64,000 nt of DNA from positions 248,001 to 312,000 of the forward strand of contig NZ_JAIVKX010000003.1 of NCBI RefSeq assembly GCF_020524285.1. Reading direction: 5' to 3'. The position numbers and the translations under genes were made by a program. Each line of letters starts with the position of its first letter. The first letter of the stretch is position 1. This stretch comes from Alloyangia pacifica. Lineage in GTDB: Bacteria > Pseudomonadota > Alphaproteobacteria > Rhodobacterales > Rhodobacteraceae. Positions 1-12,159 of this stretch are shown one piece after another. Below the pieces are notes generated by a model. That model had not been told where the DNA came from. It ran no database searches and saw only the letters and a program-made list of their open reading frames with translations.

Positions 1-732
<732 letters not shown>

Positions 733-768
733 GCCCTGCCGGTGCCCTCACGGGCACCACGAGACTTC

Positions 769-805
769 GGGCCCCGGCAGCGAAAGCGCCGGGGCCCTTG
801 CTTTT
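769..805 (+). terminator. rho-independent terminator after mdh
   Basis: A 10-bp perfect stem (GGGCCCCGGC at 769-778 pairing with 788-797) with a purine-rich loop is followed by TTGCTTTT. It lies 37 bases after the mdh stop, so mdh and sucC are probably separate transcripts or attenuated between them. Confidence 0.8.
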
Positions 806-890
806 CGGGTATTCCATTTCTGCCTGCCGCCACGGCAGCCTGCTGATTCTTTCGCCGTGGTGCGCTAACGGAATCCGACCCGCAGCAATT

Positions 891-923
891 TTGTGATCAC
901 GCTTTTTCAGCGCGTGATCACAA
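891..923. promoter_or_regulatory. 12-bp perfect inverted repeat, candidate operator upstream of sucC
   Basis: TTGTGATCACGC (891-902) is mirrored by GCGTGATCACAA (912-923) around a 9-base spacer. Each arm contains the self-palindrome GTGATCAC (893-900 and 914-921), whose centres are 21 bp apart, about two DNA turns. This geometry suits two dimers of a regulator bound on the same face. The position, about 110-140 bases before the sucC start, fits control of the sucCDAB operon. It could instead be an RNA hairpin, but there is no following T-run. I do not recognise the regulator. Confidence 0.55.
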
Positions 924-1033
924 CGGGCAGAAAATCTCGCAAATCTTCGCCGAAAGCCAAAAATCCCTTCGCGCGGCGGGATCGGGGGGCGTATACCCAC
1001 CCCGAAATCGCAGCAAGACGGGAAGAGTCTTCC

Positions 1034-2227
1034 ATGAACATCCATGAATATCAGGCGAAAGCGCTCCTGCGCGAATACGGCTGCCCGGTTTCGGACGGCC
1101 GCGTCGTGCTCAGCGCCAACGAAGCCAAGTCCGCTGCCGGCGAGCTCGACGGCCCGCTCTGGGTCGTCAAGGCGCAGATCCACGCAGGTGGTCGCGGCAA
1201 GGGCACGTTCAAGGAAGCCGAAGCTGGCGAGAAGGGCGGCGTCCGTCTGGCCAAGTCGGTGGAAGAGGCGGCTGAGGAAGCCAAGAAGATGCTCGGCAAG
1301 ACGCTGGTGACCCACCAGACCGGCCCCGCCGGCAAGCAGGTCAACCGCATCTACATCGAGGACGGCTCGGACATCGAGCGCGAACTCTACCTCGCCCTGC
1401 TGGTCGACCGCGTGACCTCGCGCGTGTCCTTCGTCTGCTCCACCGAGGGCGGCATGGACATCGAGGAAGTCGCAGCCTCGACCCCCGAGAAGATCCTGTC
1501 GTTCTCCGTCGACCCGGCCACCGGCTACCAGCCGTTCCACGGCCGCCGCGTCGCCTTCGCCCTCGGCCTCGAAGGCCCGGCGATGAAGCAGTGCGTGAAG
1601 CTGATGGGTCAGCTCTACAAGGCCTTCATCGAGAAGGACATGGAGATGCTGGAGATCAACCCGCTGATCCTCATGCCCGGCGGCAACCTCAAGGTGCTCG
1701 ACGCGAAGCTCGGCTTCGACGGCAACGCCATGTACCGCCAGCCCGACATCGCCAACCTGCGCGACGAGACCGAGGAAGACGCCAAGGAACTCGAAGCGTC
1801 GAAGTACGACCTCAACTACATCGCGCTCGATGGTGAGATCGGCTGCATGGTGAACGGCGCGGGCCTCGCCATGGCGACCATGGACATCATCAAGCTCTAC
1901 GGCGCAGAGCCGGCCAACTTCCTCGACGTGGGTGGCGGCGCGACCAAGGAGAAGGTGACCGAGGCGTTCAAGATCATCACCTCGGACGACAACGTCAAAG
2001 GCATCCTGGTCAACATCTTCGGCGGCATCATGCGCTGCGACGTGATCGCCGAGGGCGTCATCGCCGCGGTGAAGGAAGTGGGCCTGCAGGTTCCGCTCGT
2101 CGTCCGCCTCGAAGGCACCAACGTTGAGCTCGGCAAGAAGATCATCAACGAGTCCGGCCTGGACGTGATCGCTGCCGACAACCTCTCCGACGGCGCCGAG
2201 AAGATCGTGAAAGCGGTCAAGGGCTGA
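1034..2227 (+). CDS. sucC: succinyl-CoA synthetase beta subunit (ADP-forming)
   Basis: Beta subunit of succinate-CoA ligase, which makes ATP/GTP from succinyl-CoA in the TCA cycle and works as a heterotetramer with SucD, encoded next. The 397-residue length is normal. The N-terminal ATP-grasp domain begins [12 protein letters not shown] and contains the glycine-rich GGRGKGTF loop; the C-terminal CoA-ligase domain contains FLDVGGGA and [12 protein letters not shown] at 1034 is chosen because the conserved N-terminus begins there and GGGAAGAG precedes it; the longer frame starting at 893 is not family-like. Confidence 0.97.
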   Translation: MNIHEYQAKALLREYGCPVSDGRVVLSANEAKSAAGELDGPLWVVKAQIHAGGRGKGTFKEAEAGEKGGVRLAKSVEEAAEEAKKMLGKTLVTHQTGPAGKQVNRIYIEDGSDIERELYLALLVDRVTSRVSFVCSTEGGMDIEEVAASTPEKILSFSVDPATGYQPFHGRRVAFALGLEGPAMKQCVKLMGQLYKAFIEKDMEMLEINPLILMPGGNLKVLDAKLGFDGNAMYRQPDIANLRDETEEDAKELEASKYDLNYIALDGEIGCMVNGAGLAMATMDIIKLYGAEPANFLDVGGGATKEKVTEAFKIITSDDNVKGILVNIFGGIMRCDVIAEGVIAAVKEVGLQVPLVVRLEGTNVELGKKIINESGLDVIAADNLSDGAEKIVKAVKG

Positions 2228-2306
2228 TGCGTCTGGGGGCGCCGCGGCGCTCCCTCCCCGGAATTCAGGCTGCGCCCGCCGCAGCGACAATCAGGAGAAC
2301 GCCACA

Positions 2307-3191
2307 ATGGCAGTCCTCGTTAACGAAAACACCAAAGTCATCTGTCAGGGCCTGACCGGCTCGCAGGGCACCTTCCACACCGAGCAGGCCATCGCCTACG
2401 GCACCAAGATGGTCGGCGGCGTGACCCCCGGCAAAGGCGGCCAAGAGCACCTCGGCCTGCCCGTGTTCAACTCGGTGCACGAAGCCAAGCACGTGACCGA
2501 AGCCAATGCCTCGGTGATCTACGTGCCGCCGCCCTTCGCCGCGGACTCGATCCTCGAAGCCATCGATGCCGAGATCGAACTGATCATCTGCATCACCGAG
2601 GGCATCCCCGTCCTCGACATGATGAAGGTGAAGCGCGCACTGGTCGACAGCAAGTCGCGCCTGATCGGCCCGAACTGCCCGGGTGTCATCACCCCCGACG
2701 CCTGCAAGATCGGCATCATGCCCGGCCACATCCACAAGCGTGGCTCGGTCGGCGTGGTCTCGCGCTCCGGCACCCTGACCTACGAAGCCGTGAAGCAGAC
2801 CACCGACATGGGCCTCGGCCAGTCGTCGGCCGTCGGCATCGGCGGCGACCCGATCAAGGGCACCGAGCACATCGACGTGCTGGACATGTTCCTCGACGAT
2901 CCGGAAACCCAGTCGATCATCATGATCGGTGAGATCGGTGGCTCCGCGGAAGAGGAAGCAGCCGAGTTCCTCGCCGAGCAGAAGAAAAAGGGCCGCTGGA
3001 AGCCGACCGCCGGTTTCATCGCGGGCCGCACCGCCCCTCCGGGACGCCGCATGGGCCACGCCGGCGCGATCGTCGCCGGTGGCAAGGGCGACGCCGAGTC
3101 CAAGATCGAGGCGATGAAATCCGCCGGTATCGTGGTCGCGGACAGCCCGGCGACGCTTGGTGAAGCTGTCATGAAAGCCATCAAGGGCTAA
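2307..3191 (+). CDS. sucD: succinyl-CoA synthetase alpha subunit
   Basis: Alpha subunit of succinate-CoA ligase, carrying the CoA-binding Rossmann domain and the phosphohistidine loop. The 294-residue length is normal. Visible motifs are [15 protein letters not shown] near the N-terminus, the [10 protein letters not shown] segment, and GHAGAIV with the active-site histidine near residue 250. An AGGAG precedes the ATG at a good distance. It lies 79 bases after sucC and is clearly co-transcribed with it. Confidence 0.97.
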   Translation: MAVLVNENTKVICQGLTGSQGTFHTEQAIAYGTKMVGGVTPGKGGQEHLGLPVFNSVHEAKHVTEANASVIYVPPPFAADSILEAIDAEIELIICITEGIPVLDMMKVKRALVDSKSRLIGPNCPGVITPDACKIGIMPGHIHKRGSVGVVSRSGTLTYEAVKQTTDMGLGQSSAVGIGGDPIKGTEHIDVLDMFLDDPETQSIIMIGEIGGSAEEEAAEFLAEQKKKGRWKPTAGFIAGRTAPPGRRMGHAGAIVAGGKGDAESKIEAMKSAGIVVADSPATLGEAVMKAIKG

Positions 3192-3201
3192 ATAGCACTC
3201 A

Positions 3202-3295
3202 GCGGGGCGGCACCGCCCGCCCCGCACCCCCTTCAAGGGTTCCGGCCCGTCGACACTCCGGAGCATCATGACGGGGGCCTTTACCGAAGGCCCCC
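3202..3295 (+). other. two GC-rich hairpins between sucD and sucA
   Basis: A 9-bp stem GCGGGGCGG (3202-3210/3217-3225) and a second 9-bp stem GGGGGCCTT (3273-3281/3287-3295) fill the sucD-sucA gap. Neither is followed by a run of T. They may attenuate transcription or stabilise 3' ends, separating sucCD output from sucAB. This is inferred from structure only. Confidence 0.5.
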
Positions 3296-3336
3296 CTCCT
3301 GCTGCTTCAACGATCGGTCAGAAAGGAATGCGCGCG

Positions 3337-6306
3337 ATGACGGATCAAGGCTCGAATGACCAGTTCCACGCCCTCAGCTTCATGCAGGGCGCGAACGCGG
3401 AATATCTCGAACAGATGTACGCCCGCTACGCGAACGACCCCTCCGCGGTGGACGAGGCGTGGAACGAATTCTTCAAACAGCTCGGCGACGATGAGACCAG
3501 CGTGAAGGCCGAGGCGCAGGGCGCCTCCTGGGAGCGCGCCGACTGGCCGCCGACCCCGAACGACGACCTGACCGCCGCGATCACCGGCGAGTGGCCGCTG
3601 ATGCCCGTGGCCGAGACCAAGGGCGCCGGCAAGAAGATCGCCGCCAAGGCCGCCGAAAAGGGCGTGTCGGTCACCGACGACCAGATCAAGCGGGCCGTGC
3701 TCGACTCGATCCGCGCGCTGATGATCATCCGGGCGCACCGTATCCGCGGCCACCTCGCCGCCGATCTCGACCCGCTGGGCCTGCACGGCCGCGACCCGCA
3801 CCCCGAGCTCGACCCCAAGGCCTACGGCTTCACCGACGCCGACATGGACCGCCCGATCTTCATCGACAACGTGCTCGGCCTGCAGGTCGCCTCGCTGCGC
3901 GAGATCATGGGCGTGCTCAAGCGCACCTACTGCGGCACCTTCGCGCTGCAGTACATGCACATCTCGGACCCCGAGCAATCCGCCTGGCTCAAGGAGCGCA
4001 TCGAGGGCTACGGCAAGGAAGTGAAGTTCACCCGCGAGGGCCGCAAGGCGATCCTCAACAAGATGGTGGAAGCCGAGGGCTTCGAGAAGTTCCTGCACGT
4101 CAAGTACATGGGCACGAAGCGGTTCGGCCTCGACGGCGGTGAGTCGCTGATCCCCGCGATGGAGCAGATCATCAAGCGCGGCGGCAATCTCGGCATCAAA
4201 GAGATCGTCTTCGGCATGCCGCACCGCGGCCGCCTGTCGGTGCTCGCCAACGTGCTGCAGAAGCCCTATCGCGCGATCTTCAACGAATTCCAGGGCGGCT
4301 CGTTCAAGCCCGAGGACGTGGATGGCTCCGGCGACGTGAAATACCACCTCGGCGCCTCCTCGGACCGCGAGTTCGACGGCAACAAGGTGCACCTGTCGCT
4401 GACCGCCAACCCCTCGCACCTCGAGGCGGTGAACCCGGTGGTTCTGGGCAAGGTCCGCGCCAAGCAGGACCAACTCGGCGACACCGAGCGCACCCAGGTT
4501 CTGCCCGTGCTACTGCACGGCGACGCGGCCTTCGCCGGCCAGGGCGTCGTGGCCGAATGCTTCGCGCTTTCGGGCCTGCGCGGCCACCGCACCGGCGGCA
4601 CGATCCACATCGTGGTGAACAACCAGATCGGCTTCACCACCGCGCCGCACTTCTCGCGCTCCTCGCCCTACCCCACCGACAACGCGCTGGTGGTCGAGGC
4701 CCCGATCTTCCACGTCAACGGTGACGACCCCGAGGCGGTGGTGCACGCCGCCAAGGTGGCGATCGAGTTCCGCCAGAAGTTCGGCAAGGACGTGGTCATC
4801 GACATGTTCTGCTACCGCCGGTTCGGTCACAACGAGGGCGACGAGCCCATGTTCACCAACCCGATCATGTACAAGAAGATCAAGCAGCAGAAGACCACGC
4901 TGACCCTTTACACCGATCGCCTGGTCAAGGACGGTCTCATCCCCGAGGGCGAGATCGAGGACATGAAGGCCGCCTTCCAGGCGCATCTCAACGAGGAATT
5001 CGAGGCCGGCAAGACCTACAAGCCGAACAAGGCCGACTGGCTCGACGGCCGCTGGTCGCACCTCGACGCGCAGAAGGAAGGCAACTACCAGCGCGGCGAG
5101 ACGGCGATCGCCCCCGAAACCATGGCCGACATCGGCAAGGGGCTGACCTCCGTCCCCGAGGGCTTCCCGCTGCACAAGACCGTGGGCCGCTTCCTCGATG
5201 CGCGCTCGAAGATGTTCGAGAGCGGCGCCGGCTTCGACTGGGCGACCGGCGAGGCAATGGCCTTCGGCTCGTTGCTGACCGAGGGCTACCCGGTACGCCT
5301 CGCGGGCCAGGACTCGACCCGCGGCACCTTCTCGCAGCGCCACTCGGGCCTGATCAACCAGGACAACGAAGAGCGCTACTACCCGCTCAACAACATCCGT
5401 GAGGGCCAGGCCCGCTACGAGGTGATCGACTCGGCGCTGTCGGAATACGCGGTCTCGGGCTTCGAATACGGCTACTCGCTGGCCGAGCCCAACGCGCTCG
5501 TCCTCTGGGAAGCGCAGTTCGGCGACTTCGCCAACGGCGCGCAGATCATGTTCGACCAGTTCATCTCGTCGGGCGAGAGCAAGTGGCTGCGCATGTCCGG
5601 CCTGGTCTGCCTGCTGCCGCACGGCTTCGAGGGCCAAGGCCCCGAGCACAGCTCGGCGCGCCTCGAGCGGTTCCTGCAGATGTGCGGTCAGGACAACTGG
5701 ATCGTGGCCAACGTCACGACCCCGGCGAACTACTTCCACATCCTGCGCCGCCAGCTGCACCGCAGCTACCGCAAGCCGCTGATCATGATGACGCCGAAGT
5801 CGCTTCTGCGTCACAAGCTGGCGGTCTCCGAGGCGAAGGACTTCACCACCGGCTCCTCGTTCCACCGCGTCCTCTGGGACAGCGCGGAATCCGGCGAGAG
5901 CAGCACCAAGCTGGTGGCCGACGACAAGATCAAGCGCGTCGTGATGTGCTCGGGCAAGGTCTACTACGACCTGCTCGAAGAGCGCGACGCCCGCGGCATC
6001 GACGATGTCTACCTGCTGCGGATCGAGCAGTTCTACCCCTTCCCGGCGATCTCGCTGGTCAAGGAGCTGGAACGCTTCAAGGGTGCCGAGATGGTCTGGT
6101 GCCAGGAAGAGCCCAAGAACCAGGGCGCCTGGACCTTCATCGAGCCCAATATCGAATGGGTGCTTGGCCGGATCGACGCCACGCACAAGCGGCCGGTCTA
6201 CGTCGGCCGCGCCACCTCGGCCTCGCCCGCCACGGGTCTGGCCAGCCAGCACAAGGCACAGCAAGAGGCGCTTGTGAACGAAGCGCTGACCATCGAAGGG
6301 AAATGA
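3337..6306 (+). CDS. sucA: 2-oxoglutarate dehydrogenase E1 component
   Basis: Thiamine-diphosphate-dependent E1 of the 2-oxoglutarate dehydrogenase complex, which decarboxylates 2-oxoglutarate and passes the succinyl group to the SucB lipoyl domain. The 989 residues match the family. Signatures are the N-terminal [12 protein letters not shown] segment, [11 protein letters not shown], and the ThDP/Mg region around [11 protein letters not shown] and [11 protein letters not shown]. The ATG at 3337 is chosen over 3328 and 3268 because AAAGGA sits nine bases before it, whereas it abuts the 3328 ATG. The sucB start follows four bases after the stop. Confidence 0.97.
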   Translation: MTDQGSNDQFHALSFMQGANAEYLEQMYARYANDPSAVDEAWNEFFKQLGDDETSVKAEAQGASWERADWPPTPNDDLTAAITGEWPLMPVAETKGAGKKIAAKAAEKGVSVTDDQIKRAVLDSIRALMIIRAHRIRGHLAADLDPLGLHGRDPHPELDPKAYGFTDADMDRPIFIDNVLGLQVASLREIMGVLKRTYCGTFALQYMHISDPEQSAWLKERIEGYGKEVKFTREGRKAILNKMVEAEGFEKFLHVKYMGTKRFGLDGGESLIPAMEQIIKRGGNLGIKEIVFGMPHRGRLSVLANVLQKPYRAIFNEFQGGSFKPEDVDGSGDVKYHLGASSDREFDGNKVHLSLTANPSHLEAVNPVVLGKVRAKQDQLGDTERTQVLPVLLHGDAAFAGQGVVAECFALSGLRGHRTGGTIHIVVNNQIGFTTAPHFSRSSPYPTDNALVVEAPIFHVNGDDPEAVVHAAKVAIEFRQKFGKDVVIDMFCYRRFGHNEGDEPMFTNPIMYKKIKQQKTTLTLYTDRLVKDGLIPEGEIEDMKAAFQAHLNEEFEAGKTYKPNKADWLDGRWSHLDAQKEGNYQRGETAIAPETMADIGKGLTSVPEGFPLHKTVGRFLDARSKMFESGAGFDWATGEAMAFGSLLTEGYPVRLAGQDSTRGTFSQRHSGLINQDNEERYYPLNNIREGQARYEVIDSALSEYAVSGFEYGYSLAEPNALVLWEAQFGDFANGAQIMFDQFISSGESKWLRMSGLVCLLPHGFEGQGPEHSSARLERFLQMCGQDNWIVANVTTPANYFHILRRQLHRSYRKPLIMMTPKSLLRHKLAVSEAKDFTTGSSFHRVLWDSAESGESSTKLVADDKIKRVVMCSGKVYYDLLEERDARGIDDVYLLRIEQFYPFPAISLVKELERFKGAEMVWCQEEPKNQGAWTFIEPNIEWVLGRIDATHKRPVYVGRATSASPATGLASQHKAQQEALVNEALTIEGK

Positions 6307-6310
6307 AGCG

Positions 6311-7831
<1,521 letters not shown>

Positions 7832-7937
7832 TCCCCGGCCCGGGGTGCCGCGCTGCGCCCCGCCCCAAGACATTGCCCCGCCCGATCCGCCGGGCGGGGC
7901 CCCACAGAGCCCCGCGTGATCCCGAAGGGAGAACCAG

Positions 7938-8171
7938 ATGAGCCAGCAGCTTCTGCTCCGTTACGACAGTTTCGATGCCGGGCGCTTCGACGCCGAGGCC
8001 GAGACCCGCGCCAACGCCGGGCTCACCCTGCTGCAGCTCTGGACCGAAGGCAGCGCCGCCCATTGGGCGCTCTTCACCGTCAACGACCCCGAGAAGGCGC
8101 AGAACTGGCTCGCCCAGGAAGCCTCGCTCGGCCACGGCCCCTCCGCGTCCCACATGCTGAGCACTGCATGA
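7938..8171 (+). CDS. conserved-looking small protein of unknown function in the suc operon
   Basis: A 77-residue soluble protein with no recognised domain. It has a good ribosome-binding site (GGGAGAA) before the ATG and overlaps the next gene by ATGA, so it is almost certainly translated. It begins MSQQLLLRYDSFDAGRF and contains AHWALFTVNDPEKAQNWL; there is no signal peptide, membrane segment or cysteine. Its place between the E2 and E3 genes of 2-oxoglutarate dehydrogenase suggests a link to that complex or its regulation, but that is inference from position only. Confidence 0.75.
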   Translation: MSQQLLLRYDSFDAGRFDAEAETRANAGLTLLQLWTEGSAAHWALFTVNDPEKAQNWLAQEASLGHGPSASHMLSTA

Positions 8172-8560
8172 CGCCGGAACTGCTTGCCCTGACCCTCGCG
8201 ACCCTGCTGCAGATGGTCCAGATGGCGCTCTACTCGGTGCTGGCGCAACGCCAGGTCGGGCGACGCTATGCCGCCTCGCCGCGCGACGAGGGCCGCGAGC
8301 TGACCGGCCTTGCCGGTCGCGCCCAGCGGGCGATGAACAACCACTTCGAGGGGCTGCTGCTCTTCGCCATCGCGGTGACGGTCGTCACCTACACCGACAC
8401 GGCCGACAGCGGCACGGCGTTTTTCGCGCTGCTCTATCTCGTGACCCGGGTCGCCTATGTGCCCGCCTATCTCTTCGGCTGGGCCCCCTGGCGCTCGCTG
8501 ATCTGGTTCATCGGCTTTCTGGCGACCGCCGCCCTGCTGATCCTGGCGCTCCTGCCATGA
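8168..8560 (+). CDS. MAPEG family membrane protein
   Basis: A 130-residue protein with about four hydrophobic helices and the MAPEG-type motif RAQRAMNNHFEGLLLF after the first loop. MAPEG proteins include microsomal glutathione transferase and eicosanoid enzymes; the bacterial members are mostly uncharacterised. The start overlaps the stop of the 77-residue gene (ATGA), so the two are translationally coupled. Its role among the 2-oxoglutarate dehydrogenase genes is unknown. The family assignment is good; enzymatic activity is not implied. Confidence 0.85.
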   Translation: MTPELLALTLATLLQMVQMALYSVLAQRQVGRRYAASPRDEGRELTGLAGRAQRAMNNHFEGLLLFAIAVTVVTYTDTADSGTAFFALLYLVTRVAYVPAYLFGWAPWRSLIWFIGFLATAALLILALLP

Positions 8561-8561
8561 C

Positions 8562-8624
8562 GCTTCGTCTGGACACAAATATCCCGGGGAAGTCCACCGC
8601 AGGTGGACGGGGGCAAAGCCCCCT
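8562..8624 (+). repeat. 3'-end dispersed element, copy 1
   Basis: It begins two bases after the MAPEG stop with CTTCGTCTGGACACAAATAT, then CCCGGGG, an inner hairpin GTCCACC/GGTGGAC, and a terminal GGGGGCAAAGCCCCC hairpin. It shares order and core sequence with copies near 16131, 26441, 29092, 44021, 52566 and 63104. Each copy lies just behind a stop codon and in sense with that gene. Confidence 0.7.
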
Positions 8625-8717
8625 GACCGCGGCGCCCCGCCCGCTTCCGAACACGCAGGGGGTGTGCACGGATTGCGCATGCGCCCTGCCCCCAGAAATA
8701 CCCGATAGGAGACCCCA

Positions 8718-10112
8718 ATGGCACAATACGACGTCATCGTGATCGGCGCCGGCCCCGGCGGCTATGTCGCCGCCATCCGCTGCGCCCAGCTCGGCCTGAA
8801 AACCGCCTGCGTCGAGGGCCGCGAAACCCTCGGCGGCACCTGCCTCAACGTGGGCTGCATCCCCTCGAAGGCGCTGCTGCACGCGTCGCACCAGCTGCAC
8901 GAGGCAGAGCACAACTTTGCCAAGATGGGCCTCAAGGGCGCCGCGCCGAAGGTCGACTGGAAGCAGATGCTCGCCTACAAGGACGACGTCATCGGCCAGA
9001 ACACCAAGGGCATCGAGTTCCTGTTCAAGAAGAACAAGGTCGACTGGCTCAAGGGCTGGGGCGCGATCCCCGAGGCCGGCAAGGTGAAGGTCGGTGACGA
9101 GGTGCACGAGGCGAAGAACATCATCATCGCCACCGGCTCCGTGCCCGCCTCCGTGCCGGGCGCCGAGGTCGAGGTCGACGAGAAGATCGTCGTTACCTCC
9201 ACCGGCGCGCTGGAGCTCGGCAAGATCCCCAAGAAGATGGTCGTCATCGGCGCCGGCGTGATCGGCCTCGAGATGGGCTCGGTCTACTCCCGCCTCGGCA
9301 CCGAGGTTGAGGTGATCGAATTCCTCGACGCCATCACCCCCGGCATGGACGCCGAGGTGCAGAAGACCTTCCAGCGCATGCTGTCCAAGCAGGGCCTGAA
9401 GTTCACCATGGGCGCGGCCGTCTCCAAGGTCGAGACCAAGGGCGGCAAGGCCACGGTCAGCTACAAGCTGCGCAAGGACGACAGCGAACACAGCACCGAC
9501 GCCGACGTGGTGCTCTGCGCCACCGGCCGCGCGCCCTACACCGACGGGCTCGGCCTCGAGGCACTCGGCGTGAAGCTGACCAAGCGCGGCCAGATCGAGA
9601 CCGACGGCCACTGGCAGACCGCGGTGAAGGGCGTCTACGCCATCGGCGACGCCATCGAGGGCCCGATGCTCGCGCACAAGGCCGAAGACGAGGGCATGGC
9701 CTGCGCCGAGGTCATCGCCGGCAAGGCGGGCCACGTGAACTACGAGGTCATCCCCGGCGTGATCTACACCCACCCCGAGGTCGCCACGGTCGGCAAGACC
9801 GAGCAGCAGCTCAAGGAAGAGGGTCGCGCCTACAAGGTCGGCAAGTTCTCCTTCATGGGCAATGGCCGCGCCAAGGCCGTGTTTGCGGGCGAGGGCTTCG
9901 TGAAGCTGATCGTCGACAAGGAAACCGACCGCGTGCTCGGCTGCCACATCATCGGCCCGTCGGCCGGCGACCTGATCCACGAGATCTGCGTGGCCATGGA
10001 ATTCGGCGCCTCCGCCGAGGATGTCGCGCTGACCTGCCACGCCCACCCGACCTTCTCGGAAGCGGTGCGCGAGGCGGCGCTGGCCTGCGGCGACGGTGCG
10101 ATCCACGCCTGA
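8718..10112 (+). CDS. lpd: dihydrolipoyl dehydrogenase (E3)
   Basis: FAD-dependent E3 that reoxidises dihydrolipoamide with NAD, completing the 2-oxoglutarate dehydrogenase complex encoded upstream. It has 464 residues, the usual length. Signatures are the FAD-binding [12 protein letters not shown] at the N-terminus, the redox disulphide [13 protein letters not shown], the NAD-binding [14 protein letters not shown], and the C-terminal His-Glu dyad region [14 protein letters not shown] precedes the ATG by six bases. It may be expressed with sucAB and also from its own promoter, since a dispersed element separates it from the MAPEG gene. Confidence 0.97.
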   Translation: MAQYDVIVIGAGPGGYVAAIRCAQLGLKTACVEGRETLGGTCLNVGCIPSKALLHASHQLHEAEHNFAKMGLKGAAPKVDWKQMLAYKDDVIGQNTKGIEFLFKKNKVDWLKGWGAIPEAGKVKVGDEVHEAKNIIIATGSVPASVPGAEVEVDEKIVVTSTGALELGKIPKKMVVIGAGVIGLEMGSVYSRLGTEVEVIEFLDAITPGMDAEVQKTFQRMLSKQGLKFTMGAAVSKVETKGGKATVSYKLRKDDSEHSTDADVVLCATGRAPYTDGLGLEALGVKLTKRGQIETDGHWQTAVKGVYAIGDAIEGPMLAHKAEDEGMACAEVIAGKAGHVNYEVIPGVIYTHPEVATVGKTEQQLKEEGRAYKVGKFSFMGNGRAKAVFAGEGFVKLIVDKETDRVLGCHIIGPSAGDLIHEICVAMEFGASAEDVALTCHAHPTFSEAVREAALACGDGAIHA

Positions 10113-10138
10113 TCCGTTTCGGGACACAAGCTACACAA

Positions 10139-10169
10139 GACCCCCGGCGCATCGCTCCGGGGGTCTTTT
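10139..10169 (+). terminator. rho-independent terminator after lpd
   Basis: The stem GACCCCCGG (10139-10147) pairs with CCGGGGGTC (10157-10165) and is followed by TTTT. It closes the mdh-suc-lpd block. Confidence 0.9.
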
Positions 10170-10273
10170 CTTTGGCCGCTCCGCATGTGTCGCACCGCAA
10201 TGCGCAGGAAGCGGATCGCCTGCACGCCAGCCTGCGCCGAGACTGTCCCTGCAGATCGCAAGGAGACAGGACC

Positions 10274-10933
10274 ATGCTGACGGGAAAGACGATCATCGTG
10301 ACCGGCGCGAGCAGCGGCATCGGCGCGGCCGCCGCCCGGTTGCTTGCCGGAGCCGGGGCAAACGTGGTGCTGGGCGCCCGGCGGGAGGCCCGGCTCGACG
10401 CGCTTGCGCAGAAGCGGTTCGGCGGGCTCGACGGCGCCTTCAACAATGCCGGCACCACCGGCGCGCTCGGCCCCGTCACCGAGATGAGCGAGGAGACCTG
10501 GCGCGAGGTGTTCGAGGTCAACCTGAGCAGCGCCTTCCACGCTGTGCGGTATCAGATCCCCGCCCTGCGCGCCTCGGGAGGCGGCGCCCTCGTCTTCACC
10601 TCCTCCTTCGTCGGCCACACCATCGGCCTGCCCGGCATGGCCGCCTACGCCGCCGCCAAGGCCGGGCTCATCGGGCTGACGCAGGTGCTCGCTGTGGAAC
10701 ACGGGGCCGAGAACATCCGCGTCAACGCGCTGCTGCCCGGCGGCACGATGACCGAGATGGCCGGGACCGATCCGGAGTTCCACGCACACGTGCGAAACAT
10801 GCACGCCCTGAAGCGCATGGCCGCCCCCGAAGAGATCGCCCGCGCGGCGCTCTTCCTGCTGTCCGACCAGTCGTCCTTCGTCACCGGCAGCGCCGTGCTG
10901 GCGGATGGCGGCAACTCGATCCTCAAGATGTGA
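10274..10933 (+). CDS. short-chain dehydrogenase with internal deletion
   Basis: A 219-residue SDR, about 30 residues shorter than typical members. It has the TGASSGIG nucleotide motif, NNAG, the catalytic Ser (FTSSF) and YAAAK. The N-terminal half runs ARREARLDALAQ directly into KRFGGLDGAFNNAG, so the segment that normally holds beta-strands 3 and 4 and the adenine-ring aspartate is missing, in frame. AAGGAGAC precedes the ATG. The gene is isolated, after the lpd terminator. It may be a decayed or altered-cofactor enzyme; the substrate is unknown. Confidence 0.8.
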   Translation: MLTGKTIIVTGASSGIGAAAARLLAGAGANVVLGARREARLDALAQKRFGGLDGAFNNAGTTGALGPVTEMSEETWREVFEVNLSSAFHAVRYQIPALRASGGGALVFTSSFVGHTIGLPGMAAYAAAKAGLIGLTQVLAVEHGAENIRVNALLPGGTMTEMAGTDPEFHAHVRNMHALKRMAAPEEIARAALFLLSDQSSFVTGSAVLADGGNSILKM

Positions 10934-11138
10934 ACCGCGGCCGCCCCTCGCCAGAGCGGAACCGCCCGGCGCTCCCGGCGCTGGCCGAGGCTTTCCATGC
11001 GCGAGGCCCGAGGCGGCAGAAGAGCCACGTCCAGAAGAACTCCGGCGCGAAAAGGCCCGAGACCCGCGCCGTGCGGGTCGAGAAGCGGCGTCCGAAGACC
11101 TTCGCGGGCAAAGGGGCACTGGACCGCTGAACGGAAAC

Positions 11139-11184
11139 GGGCCGGTCCGCCCGGACCGGCCCCGCCAAGAGCCTTCGAAGGCTC
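11139..11184 (-). terminator. terminator region of the intradiol dioxygenase gene
   Basis: A 10-bp stem GGGCCGGTCC/GGACCGGCCC (11139-11148/11153-11162) lies behind the stop at 11190. Between them is a perfect 16-base palindrome GAGCCTTCGAAGGCTC (11169-11184). On the minus strand the larger stem is followed by GTTTCCGTT, a weak T tract. Confidence 0.6.
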
Positions 11185-11189
11185 GCGCC

Positions 11190-12065
11190 TTACTCCGTCG
11201 CCGTGCGCCCGGGAATGAAGACCTCGGCGGCGACACCCTCCTGCGGGCCGCCCATGCCGTCCGGCGGCGGGCCGTCCGGGCGTTCGCCCGAGGTCGGCGG
11301 ACCACCGGCAGGGCCGCCCGCGCCCATGCCGCTCTCGCTCGAGGTCGCCTCGGGGTCGATGCCCACCACCAGCGCCGCATCGTAGTAGTCGTATTGCTCG
11401 CGGATCGCCGCGTAGGCGCCCTCGCCGGCCTGCTTGGCGATGCCGTCGTTGCTGTTCATCGTGTCGCGCTCGGCGCCGCTGCGGTCGTTGTAGGGCGCCA
11501 CCGACTGGAAGAGGTACTGGCTCAGCGCGTCGGGGAAGAAGATCTGGCTGGTCAGCACGGTGCGCTCGTCGAGGAAGACCTTGTAGTGCACGTGGGTCGT
11601 CCGGCCCCGGTACCAGCCGGGGTAGATGCTGCGGAATTCGGCCACCCCGTCCGCGCCGGTCATCTGCGTGCCGCGCAGGAAGCTCTGCTCCGAGGTATCA
11701 TTGGTGCCGTCGCTGCCCTGCGTGGCATAGCCCGAATAGTTGCCGACGGCATCACAGTGCCAGACGTCCACCCGCGCGCCCTCGACCGGGGTGCAATCGG
11801 CGGTCACCACCTGCAGCCGCAGGCGCATGGGCACGCCCTCGCGGTCCTCGGTGATGTCGGCGCGGACCAACTGCTCGTCGAGATAGTAGGGCCCTTCGGT
11901 CACCTCGGGCATGACCATGCAGACGTTGGGGCTGATCAGACCTGCGGCCTGCGCCTGCGCCCGCGCGGTGCCCGAGAAGGAGCCGATCCCGGCCACGGCG
12001 ATGGGAGAGACCGCAAGCCCGGTGAGCAGCGCCCGGCGGCTGGGGCGCTCGATGAAATCAGACAT
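11190..12065 (-). CDS. Tat-exported intradiol ring-cleavage dioxygenase homologue
   Basis: A 291-residue member of the protocatechuate/catechol 3,4-dioxygenase superfamily. The N-terminus has a twin-arginine type signal (SRRALLTGLAVSP) ending near ARAQA, so it is probably exported folded. The beta-sandwich core includes EGPYYLD, VDVWHCDAVGNYSGY and YPGWYRGRTTHVHYKV, which supply the Tyr, Tyr, His, His iron ligands. The C-terminal about 45 residues are Gly/Pro-rich and disordered. AGGA precedes the ATG. Exported members of this family are poorly characterised, and the aromatic substrate is unknown. Confidence 0.88.
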   Translation of the reverse strand: MSDFIERPSRRALLTGLAVSPIAVAGIGSFSGTARAQAQAAGLISPNVCMVMPEVTEGPYYLDEQLVRADITEDREGVPMRLRLQVVTADCTPVEGARVDVWHCDAVGNYSGYATQGSDGTNDTSEQSFLRGTQMTGADGVAEFRSIYPGWYRGRTTHVHYKVFLDERTVLTSQIFFPDALSQYLFQSVAPYNDRSGAERDTMNSNDGIAKQAGEGAYAAIREQYDYYDAALVVGIDPEATSSESGMGAGGPAGGPPTSGERPDGPPPDGMGGPQEGVAAEVFIPGRTATE

Positions 12066-12159
12066 GCTCGAAATCCTTTGCGTCTTGTCCGTGTTGGACG
12101 TTCAACGCACGGCTTCCGAGGCTCCGTCGGACGTTTGCGATCACGAAACCGTCAGAAGC

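Larger units (their letters stand above)
733..1033. other. mdh-sucC intergenic region
   Basis: This 301-base gap holds the mdh terminator (769-805) and a striking inverted repeat (891-923), and must contain the sucC promoter. I see no convincing -35/-10 pair. The small frames crossing it are shadows or upstream extensions of sucC without a ribosome-binding site. Confidence 0.6.
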
